A stretch of DNA of 49,697 nt from Prasinococcaceae sp. CCMP 1430 (GCA_013416795.1 RQSC01000011.1:1-49697); one strand, 5' to 3'; counted from the stretch's first letter, positions 18,797 to 29,851 are shown. The notes: generated by a model not told the origin, from the sequence alone. Program-made: numbers and translations.

Positions 18797-20752
18797 ATGG
18801 CCGCCCCCGCTGGCGGTTTGGCGACCGCGGGCGTGGACGCAGCTACGTTGCGCGTGGTGGGGGAGGTCGTGCGCCTCGTGCGAGAGCGAGGCGACGATGT
18901 CCCCGTCGCGCTCGCTGCGTTTGCCGTGCGAACAGTTGCGCTTGGCGAGGGCGAAGGGCCTCCCGCGTACGCGCTGGACAGCGACTTAGCACCCGACGCG
19001 GCCGAGGAGCTCGCCGCCAAGGCGGCAGAGCGCGCGCTACGCGCCAACGATCCCGCGCTCGAGATGATCAAGATGCAGATCGCGCTCGACGCCGAGTTTG
19101 CGCTGCGCTCGCAGGAGGTCGACAATGGCCAGAAAGCGCACGTTGCCGAGTACCAAGATCTGACTGAGGCCATTCTATCGGCAACCGTGCTCGCGGAAAG
19201 CGACGCCGCCTCGCTGGCGTCTCTCCAGCGACACGTGTTCGCCTACGTGTGTGCACGCACTAACATGCACGAGGCTCTGCGCGAGCCCCAGTACGAGGCT
19301 GAGGTTACTGCCGCGCTGGAGAGCGTCTTCCCCCCGCACGGACTGGCTCGCTTTGCGACCCTGGAGGGCGACAGCAAGCGCGCGCAGCTGGGTGAACTCG
19401 CGCTGATTGTTCTGGGCATCCGATTGTTCAACCGTAGCGTTGGCAAGGGCGGCGACGACCTGGGCGACGTGCGCGCGCAGTACCGGGCGGCCGCGACTGG
19501 CGCGCGCGCGCGCGCGAGTGAGCTGGCGTCGGACGCACGCGGTGAGGCTGCGCGCTATCGCTCCGTACTGGAGCACGCGTCCACGCGTGCGCCGCCCGGG
19601 GCGCCGCCTATGTGCCGCCTTCGAGACGAGTACCACAATCGCGCGCAGTTTGCGGCCTTTGCCAAGGCGCTCGCCACAGACATTGCCGACGGCGTGCGCA
19701 CCTTCGGCAAGCTCGAAGCCGAGGCGGACGCTGAGCTTGCCAGCCTGCGCGAGCTCATCGATGGGCGCGCGAGCGTTCCCAAGAGCAGCGTTTACCCGCA
19801 CTTTGAGACGCTAGGTGCGCTCCACCTCGCCATGGCGGACGAGGCGGCCAGCCTGGGTGTGCATGGGGCGGTACTGGAAACGTTGGCGCCGTTTGCGGCC
19901 GACCGCGGCTTTGACACCGTCGTCAGCTTCAAGGACTTCAGGGAGGCGCGTGATGCGCATCCGGGCGCGCCAATCGAGGACAAGGGGGTCAGCGCTGTGT
20001 GGGGTGTTCCGCCGGCCCCCGGCCCAGGCGTGGACGCGCTCGCGCTGGCCGAGGCTTCGGGTGCGAAGCGCGCGACCCCCGAGGATACGCCCGTGGAGGC
20101 CTACGCAGCGATCGAGCCTGAGTTTGCGGGCCATTGCCCCGTCAGCGTGGTTGCGCGTGCTGGCCTGGCGATACCGGGTGACGCGCGGCTGGGCTACGTT
20201 GAGTTCGATGGCAAGTATTACGCGTGCGCGAGCGAGGCCGCTGCGGTGACCTTCTCGTGCGACCCGAAGGCGTATGTGACGGCAGTGCACCGGGTGGCGC
20301 GCACAATGCCGGAGCTCATCCGTCTGCTGCAGCTGCAGGCGGAGCCCCCAGCCGAGCTGCTCGGCTCGACCGCGAGTAGTAGTATGGGCACTCTCGGCGG
20401 CGGTGAATTGCTCACCTGCGACTTCGGCACACAGACTCCCACGCATATCGTGGAGAAGAACATCGACGCCAACTACGAGTGGAATGAGTGGGCATTGCGC
20501 CGCCGCGTGCTGCGCCTCGCCAACCTGCGGCAGAAGAGGACGCACTCGACGCAGAGCAATCTGTCGCACTTCCGCCGGGAGACCGACACGCAAGTGTGGC
20601 TGCCCAAGACCAGCGTCACGCAGACCGGCATCGCCAAGGGCACTACTATGCCGCGCAAGGGGCGCTACTTGGCGGGACTCAGGGGCGCGCCGGATACCAT
20701 CATGAAGGTTGTCAATGTGGGCTTCGACATCGGCCAGCCGCACCAGTACTAG
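18797..20752 (+). CDS. CFAP206: Cilia- and flagella-associated protein 206
   Basis: CFAP206 is an axonemal protein at the base of radial spoke RS2 and the C1d projection, needed for normal beating. The 651-aa product aligns end to end with animal CFAP206 (human 622 aa). Landmarks are VLGIRLFNRSVGKGGDDL in the first third, the conserved segment GHCPVSVVARAGLAIPG and YVEFDGKYYACASEAAA in the middle, and YEWNEWALRRRVLRLANL with HSTQSNLSHFRRE and YLAGLRG near the C-terminus. The ATG at 18797 lies in ATCATGG and nothing in-frame upstream looks coding. No intron. It converges on the PHYHD1 gene with 189 bases between. Its presence shows that the organism builds motile flagella. Confidence 0.95.
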   Translation: MAAPAGGLATAGVDAATLRVVGEVVRLVRERGDDVPVALAAFAVRTVALGEGEGPPAYALDSDLAPDAAEELAAKAAERALRANDPALEMIKMQIALDAEFALRSQEVDNGQKAHVAEYQDLTEAILSATVLAESDAASLASLQRHVFAYVCARTNMHEALREPQYEAEVTAALESVFPPHGLARFATLEGDSKRAQLGELALIVLGIRLFNRSVGKGGDDLGDVRAQYRAAATGARARASELASDARGEAARYRSVLEHASTRAPPGAPPMCRLRDEYHNRAQFAAFAKALATDIADGVRTFGKLEAEADAELASLRELIDGRASVPKSSVYPHFETLGALHLAMADEAASLGVHGAVLETLAPFAADRGFDTVVSFKDFREARDAHPGAPIEDKGVSAVWGVPPAPGPGVDALALAEASGAKRATPEDTPVEAYAAIEPEFAGHCPVSVVARAGLAIPGDARLGYVEFDGKYYACASEAAAVTFSCDPKAYVTAVHRVARTMPELIRLLQLQAEPPAELLGSTASSSMGTLGGGELLTCDFGTQTPTHIVEKNIDANYEWNEWALRRRVLRLANLRQKRTHSTQSNLSHFRRETDTQVWLPKTSVTQTGIAKGTTMPRKGRYLAGLRGAPDTIMKVVNVGFDIGQPHQY

Positions 20753-20763
20753 CCGGGCATCCA

Positions 20764-20768
20764 TGTAA
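20764..20768 (+). terminator. Candidate poly(A) signal TGTAA (CFAP206)
   Basis: TGTAA begins 12 bases after the CFAP206 stop. Confidence 0.35.
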
Positions 20769-20941
20769 TCCAAATTGCGCACGCCGCCCCGCGGATTACG
20801 CGGCGTATAGATAGATGCGATCGGGCCTTGTCGAGGGACTGCGAAGACGCGCTGATGGCAAATTGGCGCGCGGCCAAGCAGCGCGCCGTGGGTAGGTCGA
20901 CTCCGTGCGCAATCGGGCAGTTTTAGTGCGGTTGAGCAAGA

Positions 20942-21877
20942 CTAGCTCGTTTGCACGTACGCGCCCGTACCGTCCGCAGGCGCGCCCGTGTCATAGAGCG
21001 GCTCGAATGGCGCCGCCTCTGGCCGTTGAAGCCAGTTGCTCTTCAACCACGGGTGCTTGCTGTCTCCCTCGACCACATGCACGCTGTACGCATGCCTGCT
21101 TCGCCCGCTACGGTTTGGGTAGCTCATGTGCACCAGCGCGCCGTGGAGCAGAACAAGTGCGCCTGCCTTGCAGGGCAGCGGCTCAAACTTCGACACTTCG
21201 TACTCCGGCAGCTCTCCATCCATCTCCATGAGCGGCGAGTCGGGGTCGGCGCCAGGCTCGCCCCGCGCGCGCGCGCCACGCACGAACTTTCTGTGGACGC
21301 CGCTGCCGTCGGCGTGGCTCCCTTTAATTGCCCACAGGCACCCATTGCCCTCGTCCGCGTCCTCTACCGCCCACCACAGGCCACAGCATGATGGCGGGTC
21401 AGTGGCGAGGAAGGTCGAGTCCTGGTGACAATTCACCTCACCGCCCACGCGAGGATGCTTGAAAATGTACATTGACTGCACCGGCGTCGGGCGCACGAAG
21501 CCGAGCGAGCGGCAGACGCCTGCGACGCGCTCCGACCGCGAGAACGCGCGAAACGTGCTGTCGAGATCGTGCAGGGCATGGCCAACTTTGTTGAGGCGCA
21601 TGGTTTTGTCCACTGCTGCCTGCGCCTCCTCCCCTTCCTCGAGAAAGAACGACACGCGCGCAGCTGAGTCCAGGAAGTAGTCGTCGCTCTTGCGCGTCTG
21701 CTCGTCAGTCGAAAAGACGGAGCGCACGGCAGCTGGGTCGAAGTCGTCCTCGACAATCTGCAGCATGCGCGCCTTGAGCGCCTCGACCTCCTCCGCAGAG
21801 GAGAAGCCCTCGAGCACGAGCACGCCGTCGCGACGGAACGCCGCGACCTGTTCGTCGCTCAGCGCGCCCGCTGCCAT
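20942..21877 (-). CDS. PHYHD1: Phytanoyl-CoA dioxygenase domain protein 1 (PHYHD1-like)
   Basis: Fe(II)/2-oxoglutarate-dependent oxygenase of the PhyH family. The 311-aa protein matches animal PHYHD1 along its length: an N-terminal DGVLVLEGF segment, DYFLDSAARVSFF, KVGHALHDLD, VQSMYIFKHP, the metal triad HxD in NCHQDSTFL, GNGCLWAIKGSH, the distal His in LVLLHGALVHMS and the 2-oxoglutarate Arg in GRSRHAYSVH. All iron and co-substrate ligands are present, so it should be active; the natural substrate of PHYHD1 is not established. The ATG at 21877 (GCCATGG context on the coding strand) agrees with the family start. The open frame extends upstream to 22102 without another ATG. It is head to head with another 2-oxoglutarate dioxygenase gene. 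Confidence 0.92.
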   Translation of the reverse strand: MAAGALSDEQVAAFRRDGVLVLEGFSSAEEVEALKARMLQIVEDDFDPAAVRSVFSTDEQTRKSDDYFLDSAARVSFFLEEGEEAQAAVDKTMRLNKVGHALHDLDSTFRAFSRSERVAGVCRSLGFVRPTPVQSMYIFKHPRVGGEVNCHQDSTFLATDPPSCCGLWWAVEDADEGNGCLWAIKGSHADGSGVHRKFVRGARARGEPGADPDSPLMEMDGELPEYEVSKFEPLPCKAGALVLLHGALVHMSYPNRSGRSRHAYSVHVVEGDSKHPWLKSNWLQRPEAAPFEPLYDTGAPADGTGAYVQTS

Positions 21878-22071
21878 GGCTGCGCTCCGTGCGTGGCGGC
21901 CTCGCCCCAACGCCGCCCGTGGCGCGCTGACTGGCGACCCCGGAAGCGAAATCCCACGCCCTCCTGCGCACCCCGATCCAGGCTCGCATGGCACAGCGCG
22001 CGCGCCGCACAGCGTGCGCGAGGCGCGACGCGGTGCGTGACGATTGACAGGCGTCGGGAGAGGCGACGGAG
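21878..22071. promoter_or_regulatory. Bidirectional promoter between two 2-oxoglutarate dioxygenase genes
   Basis: Only 194 bases separate the two outward-reading ATGs, so the promoters must overlap. No TATA motif is visible. Confidence 0.6.
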
Positions 22072-23462
22072 ATGGCGACGTCGGGAGTCCTCGCCGCGCC
22101 ACGCGGCGGGGTGCGCCGCCCGGTGGGCGTAATGGGCGCAGCCGCGCGGCCTGCGCAGCGGCAGCGCACTCGCGCCAGCGGCCGCGCCGCTGAGGGCGAG
22201 CGGCTCACTGCGGAATGGCGCGGCCCAGAGCTCATGGCACAGCCCGAGCGGTGGATGCTCACGCTCAGCGAAGAGCATATACGTGAGCTCGACGGCGTCG
22301 TGGAGCGCTCACGAGACCTGCGCCTCACCGAGACGACCGCTTCCGACTTCGAAATGCCTACTTTCGCACGTGAACTGCGGCGCGTCAAGGTATGGGCAGA
22401 GCCGCAGCGGCGCCACGGTGCAAAGGGCGCGTGCACCGCGCTGCTAACCTGCGCGAGCGCTGCGGCTCTTTGTGCGCAGTCTGAGCTGCTAATGGGTGGG
22501 CCGGGCATCGCGCTGTTGCGTGGCGTCCCCGTGGATCGTTACACCGTCGAGGAGACCGTGCGCGCATATTGGGCGATGATGGTTTCACTGGGTGACGTTG
22601 ATCCCGTCCCGCAGAACGCTAAGGGCCACATGCTCGGCCACGTGTACGACCTGGGCGGCGACGCGAGCGACCCCAACACACGCATATTTACGACCTCGGC
22701 CGCGCAGCCCATGCACACCGACAGTGCCGACATCGTGGGGCTCCTGTGCCTGGCCGAGGCAGTGAGCGGCGGCGAATCACAAGTTGTGAGCTCCACGGCG
22801 GTGTACCGTGAGGTGCAGCGCCGTGCACCCGAGCTGGCGCGGGAGCTTACGCGGCCCTTCGTCTGGAGCAGGAAAGGAGAGGTGCGAGAGAGCGCGTCAG
22901 CTCCTCGTCCGCCCGCCTTCATTCGTCTCTTTCCGAGCACTCGCTGCGCGCGTACTCCATTGCAGTAGCAGCTGACGCACGCGCCCTCTCCCGCGCTCAG
23001 GTGCCGGCAGGGTGTGAGCCTTGGTTTGCGGTGCCAGTCTTCTCCGAGATGGGTGGCAATGTGTGCTCCATTCACGACAGATCGTTCATAGACGCGGCGC
23101 AGGCGAGCTTCGCGCGCGAGGGCGGACCCGTTGAGCCGCTCACTGAGTCGCAGGAGGCCGCTCTGCGGCTTGCTGACGAACTCGCGTGGAGCGATGAGCT
23201 CAGGCTGGACATGAAGTTGCAGCCCGGCGACGTACAGCTCCTACACAACCACCAGATATGGCATGCGCGCTCCGCGTACGAGGACGATGCAGAAGACGGC
23301 AGGCGGCGGCACTTGATGCGCATGTGGCTGTCCGTGCGCGACGGCTGGGAGCTACCTCCTGCTTATGCCGCGCGCTACGGCACCATCGAGGTCGGCAGCG
23401 TGCGCGGCGGCATACGCACGCCAGGGGACGTGAAGGACAGCGTGCCGCTGCATCCGTGCTAA
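22072..23462 (+). CDS. TauD/TfdA-family 2-oxoglutarate dioxygenase (two introns)
   Basis: Fe(II)/2-oxoglutarate-dependent oxygenase, similar to the fungal and bacterial TauD-like group. Three exons: 22072-22389, 22480-22881, 23001-23462, giving 393 aa. Intron 1 (90 bases) starts GTATGG, has a CTAAC branch site and ends GCGCAG. It is a multiple of three without a stop, so an unspliced reading is also possible. Intron 2 (119 bases) starts GTGCGA and ends GCTCAG; splicing joins SRKGE to VPAGCEPWF, the normal family sequence. The metal triad is MHTDSAD and the distal His in LLHNHQIWHARSAYED, followed by the 2-oxoglutarate Arg in RRHLMRMWLS. The first 50 or so residues are basic and Ala-rich and may be a targeting peptide. 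The substrate cannot be told from sequence. Confidence 0.88.
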
Positions 23463-23752
23463 CGAGGACCGACATTAATACAGTGAGTATGCGATGAGAA
23501 AAGAGTCATTCCTCGTTACAAAACATCGCGCGGGCGTTGGAATGGTGCGAGAGGGCTCTTGCTTGCTTGGCTCAGGGGATGGGTACGGTAGAGAGGCCTG
23601 CACGCTGTCGGGCATCGCGAGCTGCGCCGTGCCCGTGTAGTGGAGCAATCGATGGGGATCGGGAATGATGCGCGAATGGGTACAGTACATGCAATTGTGT
23701 TTCGCCTGAGTGTGAACTCTTGGTGGTGGTAGGAGGGGGAGGGAAGCATCGG
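23463..23752. other. Intergenic between convergent genes
   Basis: 290 bases, more AT-rich than the coding DNA around it. No gene recognised; serves as 3' UTRs for the TauD-like gene and the small gene on the other strand. Confidence 0.4.
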
Positions 23753-24127
23753 CTACTCGTCACCGACACAGCCCTCTGCGGGTCCAGCGGCCTCGGCATC
23801 GTCGGACAGCGCGTTGACCCACTCCTCGAGCACTGCCACGCGCTTCTCGTTGTCCGGAGACCCGTTCTTGCCCAGCCACGCGCAACGCAACAAAGCGAGG
23901 CGCTTGGAAAGCTGTTTCTTGGTGCGCGTCTTCGTCTTGACACAGCCCTTGAGCACGGCGAGATTCTGCTCATCGGTGGCCTGCAGCGAGATGCTAGCGG
24001 CGTGATGGGGGGCGCCGGCCAGCGAGTCAGCTCGCATGCGTGTGACAAATCGCGCCGGAACACACACGCGCAAAAGAAAGCACCTGGGGCCGGCGGAGGC
24101 CTTGGTCCTGGGACCCGACTTGGACAT
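23753..24127 (-). CDS. Small unrecognised protein, possibly with one intron
   Basis: I do not recognise the family. The unspliced frame codes for 124 aa starting MSKSGPRTKAS from a true ATG. The C-terminal part looks like real protein, with a helical, charged pattern (ATDEQNLAVLKGCVKTKTR, then QLSKRLALLRCAWLG and KRVAVLEEWVNAL). The middle, with GTGTGT near 24067 and CTGCAG near 23981 on the coding strand and a CTGAC between them, looks like an 87-base in-frame intron. Removing it would leave about 95 aa, a basic N-terminus joined to the helical part. There are no transmembrane segments and no Cys motifs. It is transcribed in the same direction as the large transporter upstream, but 572 bases separate them. 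Confidence 0.5.
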   Translation of the reverse strand: MSKSGPRTKASAGPRCFLLRVCVPARFVTRMRADSLAGAPHHAASISLQATDEQNLAVLKGCVKTKTRTKKQLSKRLALLRCAWLGKNGSPDNEKRVAVLEEWVNALSDDAEAAGPAEGCVGDE

Positions 24128-24699
24128 GGCGAGATGAGGGGATGGGAGTGGGGAGAGGGTGGGAACAGGGGAGAGTGGCTACGGACTGCGTTGGGTGTGA
24201 GGGCTGTGAACGGGGACGTGGCCGAGGCGTCGTGCGTGCGTGCAGTGGCGCGCGCGCGCGCGCGCTCGAACTCTTCCGGTGCTTTCTCGTTCGCGCGCGG
24301 CGCGCATGCGCTTTGATGGCGCGCGCGCGCGGGCGCTCTCTCGCGCCGCGCGTCGCGTTTGCTCTCTCGCGGCGCTCGCGTCTCTTCTCGCGGCCCCCAT
24401 CAGACCGCATGCGCGCCGCGCGGCGCGTTTTCCAATTTCGAAAATCGATCGTCGGACCGACCGATTCGGTCCGATTTCGAGCGCGGCTGCGGCGAGGACC
24501 GAGGCGCGCCGCAGTCCCCCCCAGTCGCCGCAGCGGGGCGCGCGTGCTCGCCCGCGGTGGCGCTCTGGGGCGCGAACAGGATGTTGCCCGGACCAGAGCA
24601 GCGCGCACGCGCCGCACGCGCCGCGCAGGCGGGCGCCGTGGACGTAGGCGGATGGCACAACGAACCTGCACACTTACGACTCAAAATCTTGCAGGAGCC
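24128..24699. other. Intergenic, transporter 3' end and small-gene promoter
   Basis: No gene recognised. It contains long CG-alternating tracts near 24247-24262 and 24321-24331, and a perfect 9-bp inverted repeat TCGGACCGA / TCGGTCCGA (24452-24460, 24466-24474, 5-base loop) inside an AT-richer patch. Confidence 0.4.
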
Positions 24700-27600
24700 T
24701 CAGGCGACGTCGGCGGGCATACCCTTCTTGGCCTTGCTCTCGGCGTCCTCATCGTCCTCCTCGCCCTCGTACGCGGGGGGGCCGATCCAAGTGAGGAGGA
24801 TCGGCAGGAGCACGAGGGCGTTGACCATGCAGACCACGATTATCATGGTGAACTGAATGAAGAAGTACAGCACGAAGTAGTCAAAGTACGAGAAGGCGAT
24901 CGCCACGATCGCCAGGAAGTCGGTCACCGCGCCGCACAGGACGGGATTGCCCACCTCCCCGAGCGCCGCCACCACGCGCGTCACGCGGTCGCCCTTGGCG
25001 AGCATGAACGCGCGCGCGATGTGCGCGTGGAACTCGACAGCGATGCCGATGGCCGAAATGAGGTTGACGAGCACCACCGAGTTGAGCTTCATGCCGAAGT
25101 AGGGCAGCAGACCGTACAGCTCAATCTCGACGAGCACCAGGAGGGACACCACGATCAGCGCCGCACCCGGATGCACAATGAGCGGAAGCATCACCACGAA
25201 GCCCGCCAGCACGCTCATGGCGATGCCGAAGATCGCGTTGTCGTCAATGTGCAGGTACTGCTCATTGAGCGCATACAGCGTCCAGTCGAAGGGGTAGGCG
25301 TTGGCCGTGTCCCTCATCTGTTGGGCGTTGAAGTCTTGCTCCTCCATCACCCCACGCGCGCTGTTGATGTGGTCCACGCGCTTGGCCACCGTGTTCACGT
25401 CATTCGCGAACGTCAGGATGCGTGCGTTCGTCACCTTGCCAAAGGTGGTGCGGTTGGTTCCCTCGAACTCGGTGTGGGTGATCGCGCGCGAGATACGCCC
25501 CTTGATGTCGGTGTGCAGGAAGTGATCGAACAGCGACTCGGACGCACCGCCGACGGGCTCGTGCCACTGGAGCGGCAGAGGCCTCCACGGGCAATGGCAG
25601 GTGGGGACCATGTTGCCCGAGGGGTTGATCGGTTCCGAGTACTCGCACTGCTCGTCGGGATTCGGGCTCAGGCTCTTGCGCGCAAAGTTGCCCTCGCAGA
25701 ATTCCTGGCATGACTCCACCCGGCCGAGCTCCTCGCTGCCGTCCGCGCCGCGCCGCGCGGCCGTCATGGGGAACTCCTTGCCCGCGCACTCGTTGCGGTG
25801 CTCGAGCCACCGGTCCTTGTAGTAATACACCTCGTCAAAGCAGATCTCATCATTCTCGATCTTGCCTTCGACGTAGTCGGTGAAGTAGCGCAGGAAGTTG
25901 GTACACTCGTAGTCTGTGTCCATGTAGAGCGTGTCCTGGACGAAGTTGTAGTCCATGTCGCGCAAGGCGACCGAGGTGGCCCTCTCGTCCAAAGTGCCCA
26001 CGTCGCGCACCACCAACCACACGGTGCTGCTGGTGAAGTACTCCTCCGCGTTCACAGCGTAGTCGTGCAGCTTCTTGTCCTTGGGTACTGCGTCCGACAG
26101 GCTCAGACCCTTCTCGACGTCGAAGAGGCCGGCGATGCACACCGCCATCAGAGCCAGGTACACGAGCAGCACGCCAACCTTGACGAGCTCGTTGCGCAGC
26201 ATGGATTCGAGCAACGACAGGCGGGTGGCGCCCGCCGTGTCTTTGGCGGCGGCCGCCGCCTCCTCTGCCTCCTTGTGCTTGCGCGCCTGCTCCTCGTCAG
26301 CAACCTGCTGGATGGCCTCCTGCTTGTTCTTGAGGCCCGCGTAGAGCAGAAATGGGAAGAGCGTAATCGCCACCACCCAGTTCGTCAAGATGACGAAGGC
26401 CACCTGCACGGCATAGTCCGACACGGCGGGCACGGGGATGAGCGCGCCCAGGAAGAACGCAAACATGTTCGTGAGCGAGCTCAGCGTGATTGACGTGCCA
26501 CCGATGCGCATGGCTTCGGCGGTCACCTCGACAGGTGTGCGCGCGGGACTCGCGCGCGCGGCGGCCGCGGTCTGAAAGCTCGCCGCGGCGATGTAAAAGT
26601 CATTGATGCCCAGACCCACGCCAAGGAACGGCACAACCTGCAGCGTGAGTGCGTTGTACTTGACGGGCGTGCCCTGCGAGAGCAGCGCCGAGATGCCCAG
26701 CGAAGCGAAGACAAACACGATAATGGACAGGATCGCCCCTAGCACCACCCACCACGACGGACCGAGCTTGCTCGCGCGGAAGCTGCCGTCGGGCCCGCGC
26801 TCCACTGCGTAATAGCCGATCGAAAAGAGCGTCACAAGGACGTAGCCCACAATGAGCAGGGGAATCTGCGCCACAGTCGCGTCCGCGATGGTGTCCTCCA
26901 CCGAGGAGCCTGCCAAGTAGGTGGGCTTGATGACCTTGAAGCGGCGCTCCTGCTCATCAAGCTCCGCGTCCTCATCAAACAAGTTCTCAATTTCCTTGAG
27001 CCAGTTGCGCTCCCAGCCCTTGATTAGCTCGAGTGCGTCTTCCTCGGTGGCAATGTCAACCACGCGCAGGTTGGGCCGCGTGTAGGTCTTGTCTGCAAAG
27101 CACTTGCCGTTGTAGTTGAGGTGGCACACCGCGCCGCAGCCGCACTTGCCTTCAGGGGCCCAGGGCGCGTCAGGCTGGGAATCATATCCGCATGCCTCGG
27201 GTTCGATGTTCGCAACCACGCCGTCGGGCAAGTCGTACGCGTACTCGACCGCAGGCTTGTCGAAGCCCTGCGCCTCCGCGGCAGCCTCGGCAGCCTCGGC
27301 GATCTTCGTCGGCTGCACGTTCTGGACGCTTGCGACGCCGTCTTCGTCGAAGGTGGCGATCACCACGTCCATGCCTAGCTGAATGGAGCTTTCGCCCACC
27401 GCGGAGGCGGTCACACCTTCGCCTAAGCTTCTGGTGGCAGCGACGGTGGCCAGCGCCTCGACGTTGGCCGTGTCCGCGAGCGTCGGGACCGTGTCGGCGG
27501 ACTCCAGAGGCAGCGCCACAGCGATTTCCACGTTGATGCCGGCGTCGTCCTCTCGCAGGGAACGGCGGCTGCCCTCGCCGTCGTTGGCGAATTTGGCCTC

Positions 27601-29851
27601 CACTTCTGAAGGGCGCAGACCGGCCTCGCGGGCGTACGAGGCGGCGAGATCGGTCAGGTTTATTAGCTCCTGATCGATGTTGTGCAGAACGATCTCGGTC
27701 GTGGTGATGACGGTGGTGGTCACCGAGATATCCAGGTTGCCACCAGAGCCGCCGCCCTCTACTACCTCGAGCGTGATACGCTCCGCCATGTCCTCCGCTA
27801 GCTGAGCCAGCCGCGCCTCGTTGGCGAGCGCATCCAGGTCTAGCGGCACCAACACCGCCGCTGCCGCGTACGCCACCGGCGTGGCGGTTCCGTTGCCGTA
27901 CGCCGTACCGTTGGTAGCGTTGGACGCGTTGCCAAAGTTCATGGGGCCCTCAACCAGCTCGCGTCCGCGCGCGGCGCTGTTGAGGACGTTGCTGCGCACC
28001 TCCTCGTGGTAGAACGCCCAGAAGTCTTCGTCTGAGGCAGTGTCGGCGCCTGGCATGCGCGTGAGCCTCTGGTTGATCACCTCCTTACGCATCTCGCCCC
28101 AGAACGATTGTGCTTCTTCCTCTCCGAGCGCCACGCCCATGGCCTCGCGCAGGGTCATGCCAGCGTCTGCCATCGCCGCCATGACCGCCGCTGCCGACTG
28201 GGGTGTCCCCGTCTGCACCAAAGCGCGCAGCTCCTCGCGCGCGAGCGACGCGGCCTCGGGGTCGACGGAACCCATCTCCGTGTCGGAGCCCACGCCCATC
28301 GTGGCAAGGAGCGAGCGGTGGCGCTCCCCGCCGCCGTCTCCGCCGTTGCACCTGCCGCCGAGGTTAGGCACTGGCAGCCCGCACTGCCTGTTTACGAAGC
28401 TGCCGTACGTGAGCACGCTCGTCGAAAATTTGTACAGGTGCGGGGCGCACGGGTGCGCGCCCGTCTCTGCCATGTAGTCGCAGCAAGAGTCAAGCTGCGT
28501 CTCAACGCTGGCGTCGGGGATGCACTGCGAACCGAGCGCGCCGATCAGGACGGGGTGGAGTGCTTGGTCGCTCAGCACGCACTCAAAGCAATCGCACCCC
28601 TCAGAGAGGAAGGTCTCTTCAGGGGTGATGGGGCTGTCGCCCTCGGCGAAGTCCTCGATCCTCTTGAGCGCAGCACACTCGGGCGCGGGGCAGACCAGCA
28701 CGTCCAGCTCTACGCACGTCTCCGTCTCTTCCCATTCGGTGAAGCGCAGGCCCTTCTCGTGCAGCGCCATCTCGTCGTAGCTCGCCATCACGATGCGCAG
28801 TGCGTCGATGTCGTGAGCGGCGGGGTCGACGGCCTCGCTGGTGACCGGGTGCACCCTCGTGTCCTCCTTCTCCCAATCCCAGTCGATCACCTTGTCACCA
28901 ACGCTCGGATCGTACTTCTCGTCGCCAGGCAGGTACCAGTCCACCCCGCCCGCAAAACTGCGCCACGGGTAGCCCAGCTGGAACCAGTACATGCAGTACT
29001 GATCGTGGTACGAGGCGGTGAAGTCCGTGCTCATCGTGAAGTTCGGATCCGCGAAGGTGGGGCGCTCGTTGTAGATGCGCCACACGTCGGTGTTGTTGTC
29101 GCCGCCGAGGACCCCCACGTTGCCTTCCCTGAAGCAGTCGAGCATCGAGTTCACGAAGCACGGATGGGTGGGATCCGTGTCGACGATCTTGTAGCAAATG
29201 TTCTCCAGCGTGAATGTGGGGTACTGCTCTCCGGACGACGTCGGCTCCGGCGTGTACTCGAGACGCAGCAGCCAGTCGGTGAGGTCGCGCATCTCGACGA
29301 GAGCCTCCTTCGACAGCATCGTGCAGTCCTCCGCGTCGTCTGCGCGGGGGCAGCGCGCGCGCCGGGGACGATGCGAGCGCGCAGCGCGACGCCGGGCACC
29401 GCGAGAGTGCCGAGCGCACCAACGCAAGCGCGGGAGCCAAGAGGGCAGTGTGTCAGCGCGCGCGGAAGGGGGACGCCGGAGGCGGCGCATCGGCCGCGCG
29501 CGTGCGCTCGCGCGTGCGCAGACCCGAGCCTCGGCCCGCGGCACTCGCTCGCGGCGCGCGGGCGCATGCGCGCCGCGCACCGGCACACGTGGCGATGATC
29601 GACTGCGCGCGCAAGCCCGACCACTCGTCCTCGTAGAAGTCCATCTCAGCCTCCAGCCTCGTGCCCTGCTCGACCCACAGCTCGAAGACGTCGGTCTCGG
29701 TGATGAAGCCGATCCCAAAGCCGAGCGCGCCAATGGCGAGCAGCAGCGCGATCGTCGCTGACACGAGGAGCGCTCCATTGCGAGCGACGTACTTGCCCAG
29801 CGATCCGAAGTTGCGCTGAAGCGTGCGCTCGACCCCCCCTCCGAGCCCCAT
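24700..29851 (-). CDS. NPC1/Patched-family RND transporter with sterol-sensing domain (one intron)
   Basis: A large RND-type membrane protein of the Niemann-Pick C1/Patched/Dispatched superfamily, which moves sterols or other lipids. Exon 1 is 29851-29581 and exon 2 is 29339-24700 (241-base intron, donor GTGCGC, acceptor GCGCAG), giving 1636 aa. Residues 1-50 carry the first transmembrane helix, followed by the family motif ELWVEQGTRLEAE. A long luminal region with many cysteines follows. The sterol-sensing-like bundle is coded around 26900-26330 (LQVVPFLGVGLGINDFYI, then RIGGTSITLSSLTNMFAFF). The second bundle at 25260-24790 has VVLVNLISAIGIAVEFHAHI, very close to the NPC1 equivalent. The protein lacks the NPC1 N-terminal sterol-binding domain. 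It ends in an acidic cytosolic tail. Substrate is inferred only. Confidence 0.85.

Noticed and set aside
24142-29761. Plus-strand open frames of 500 aa antisense to the NPC1-like gene
   Set aside because: Composition is His/Val/Leu-rich in the way antisense of a GC3-rich gene always looks; the minus strand has clear RND motifs.
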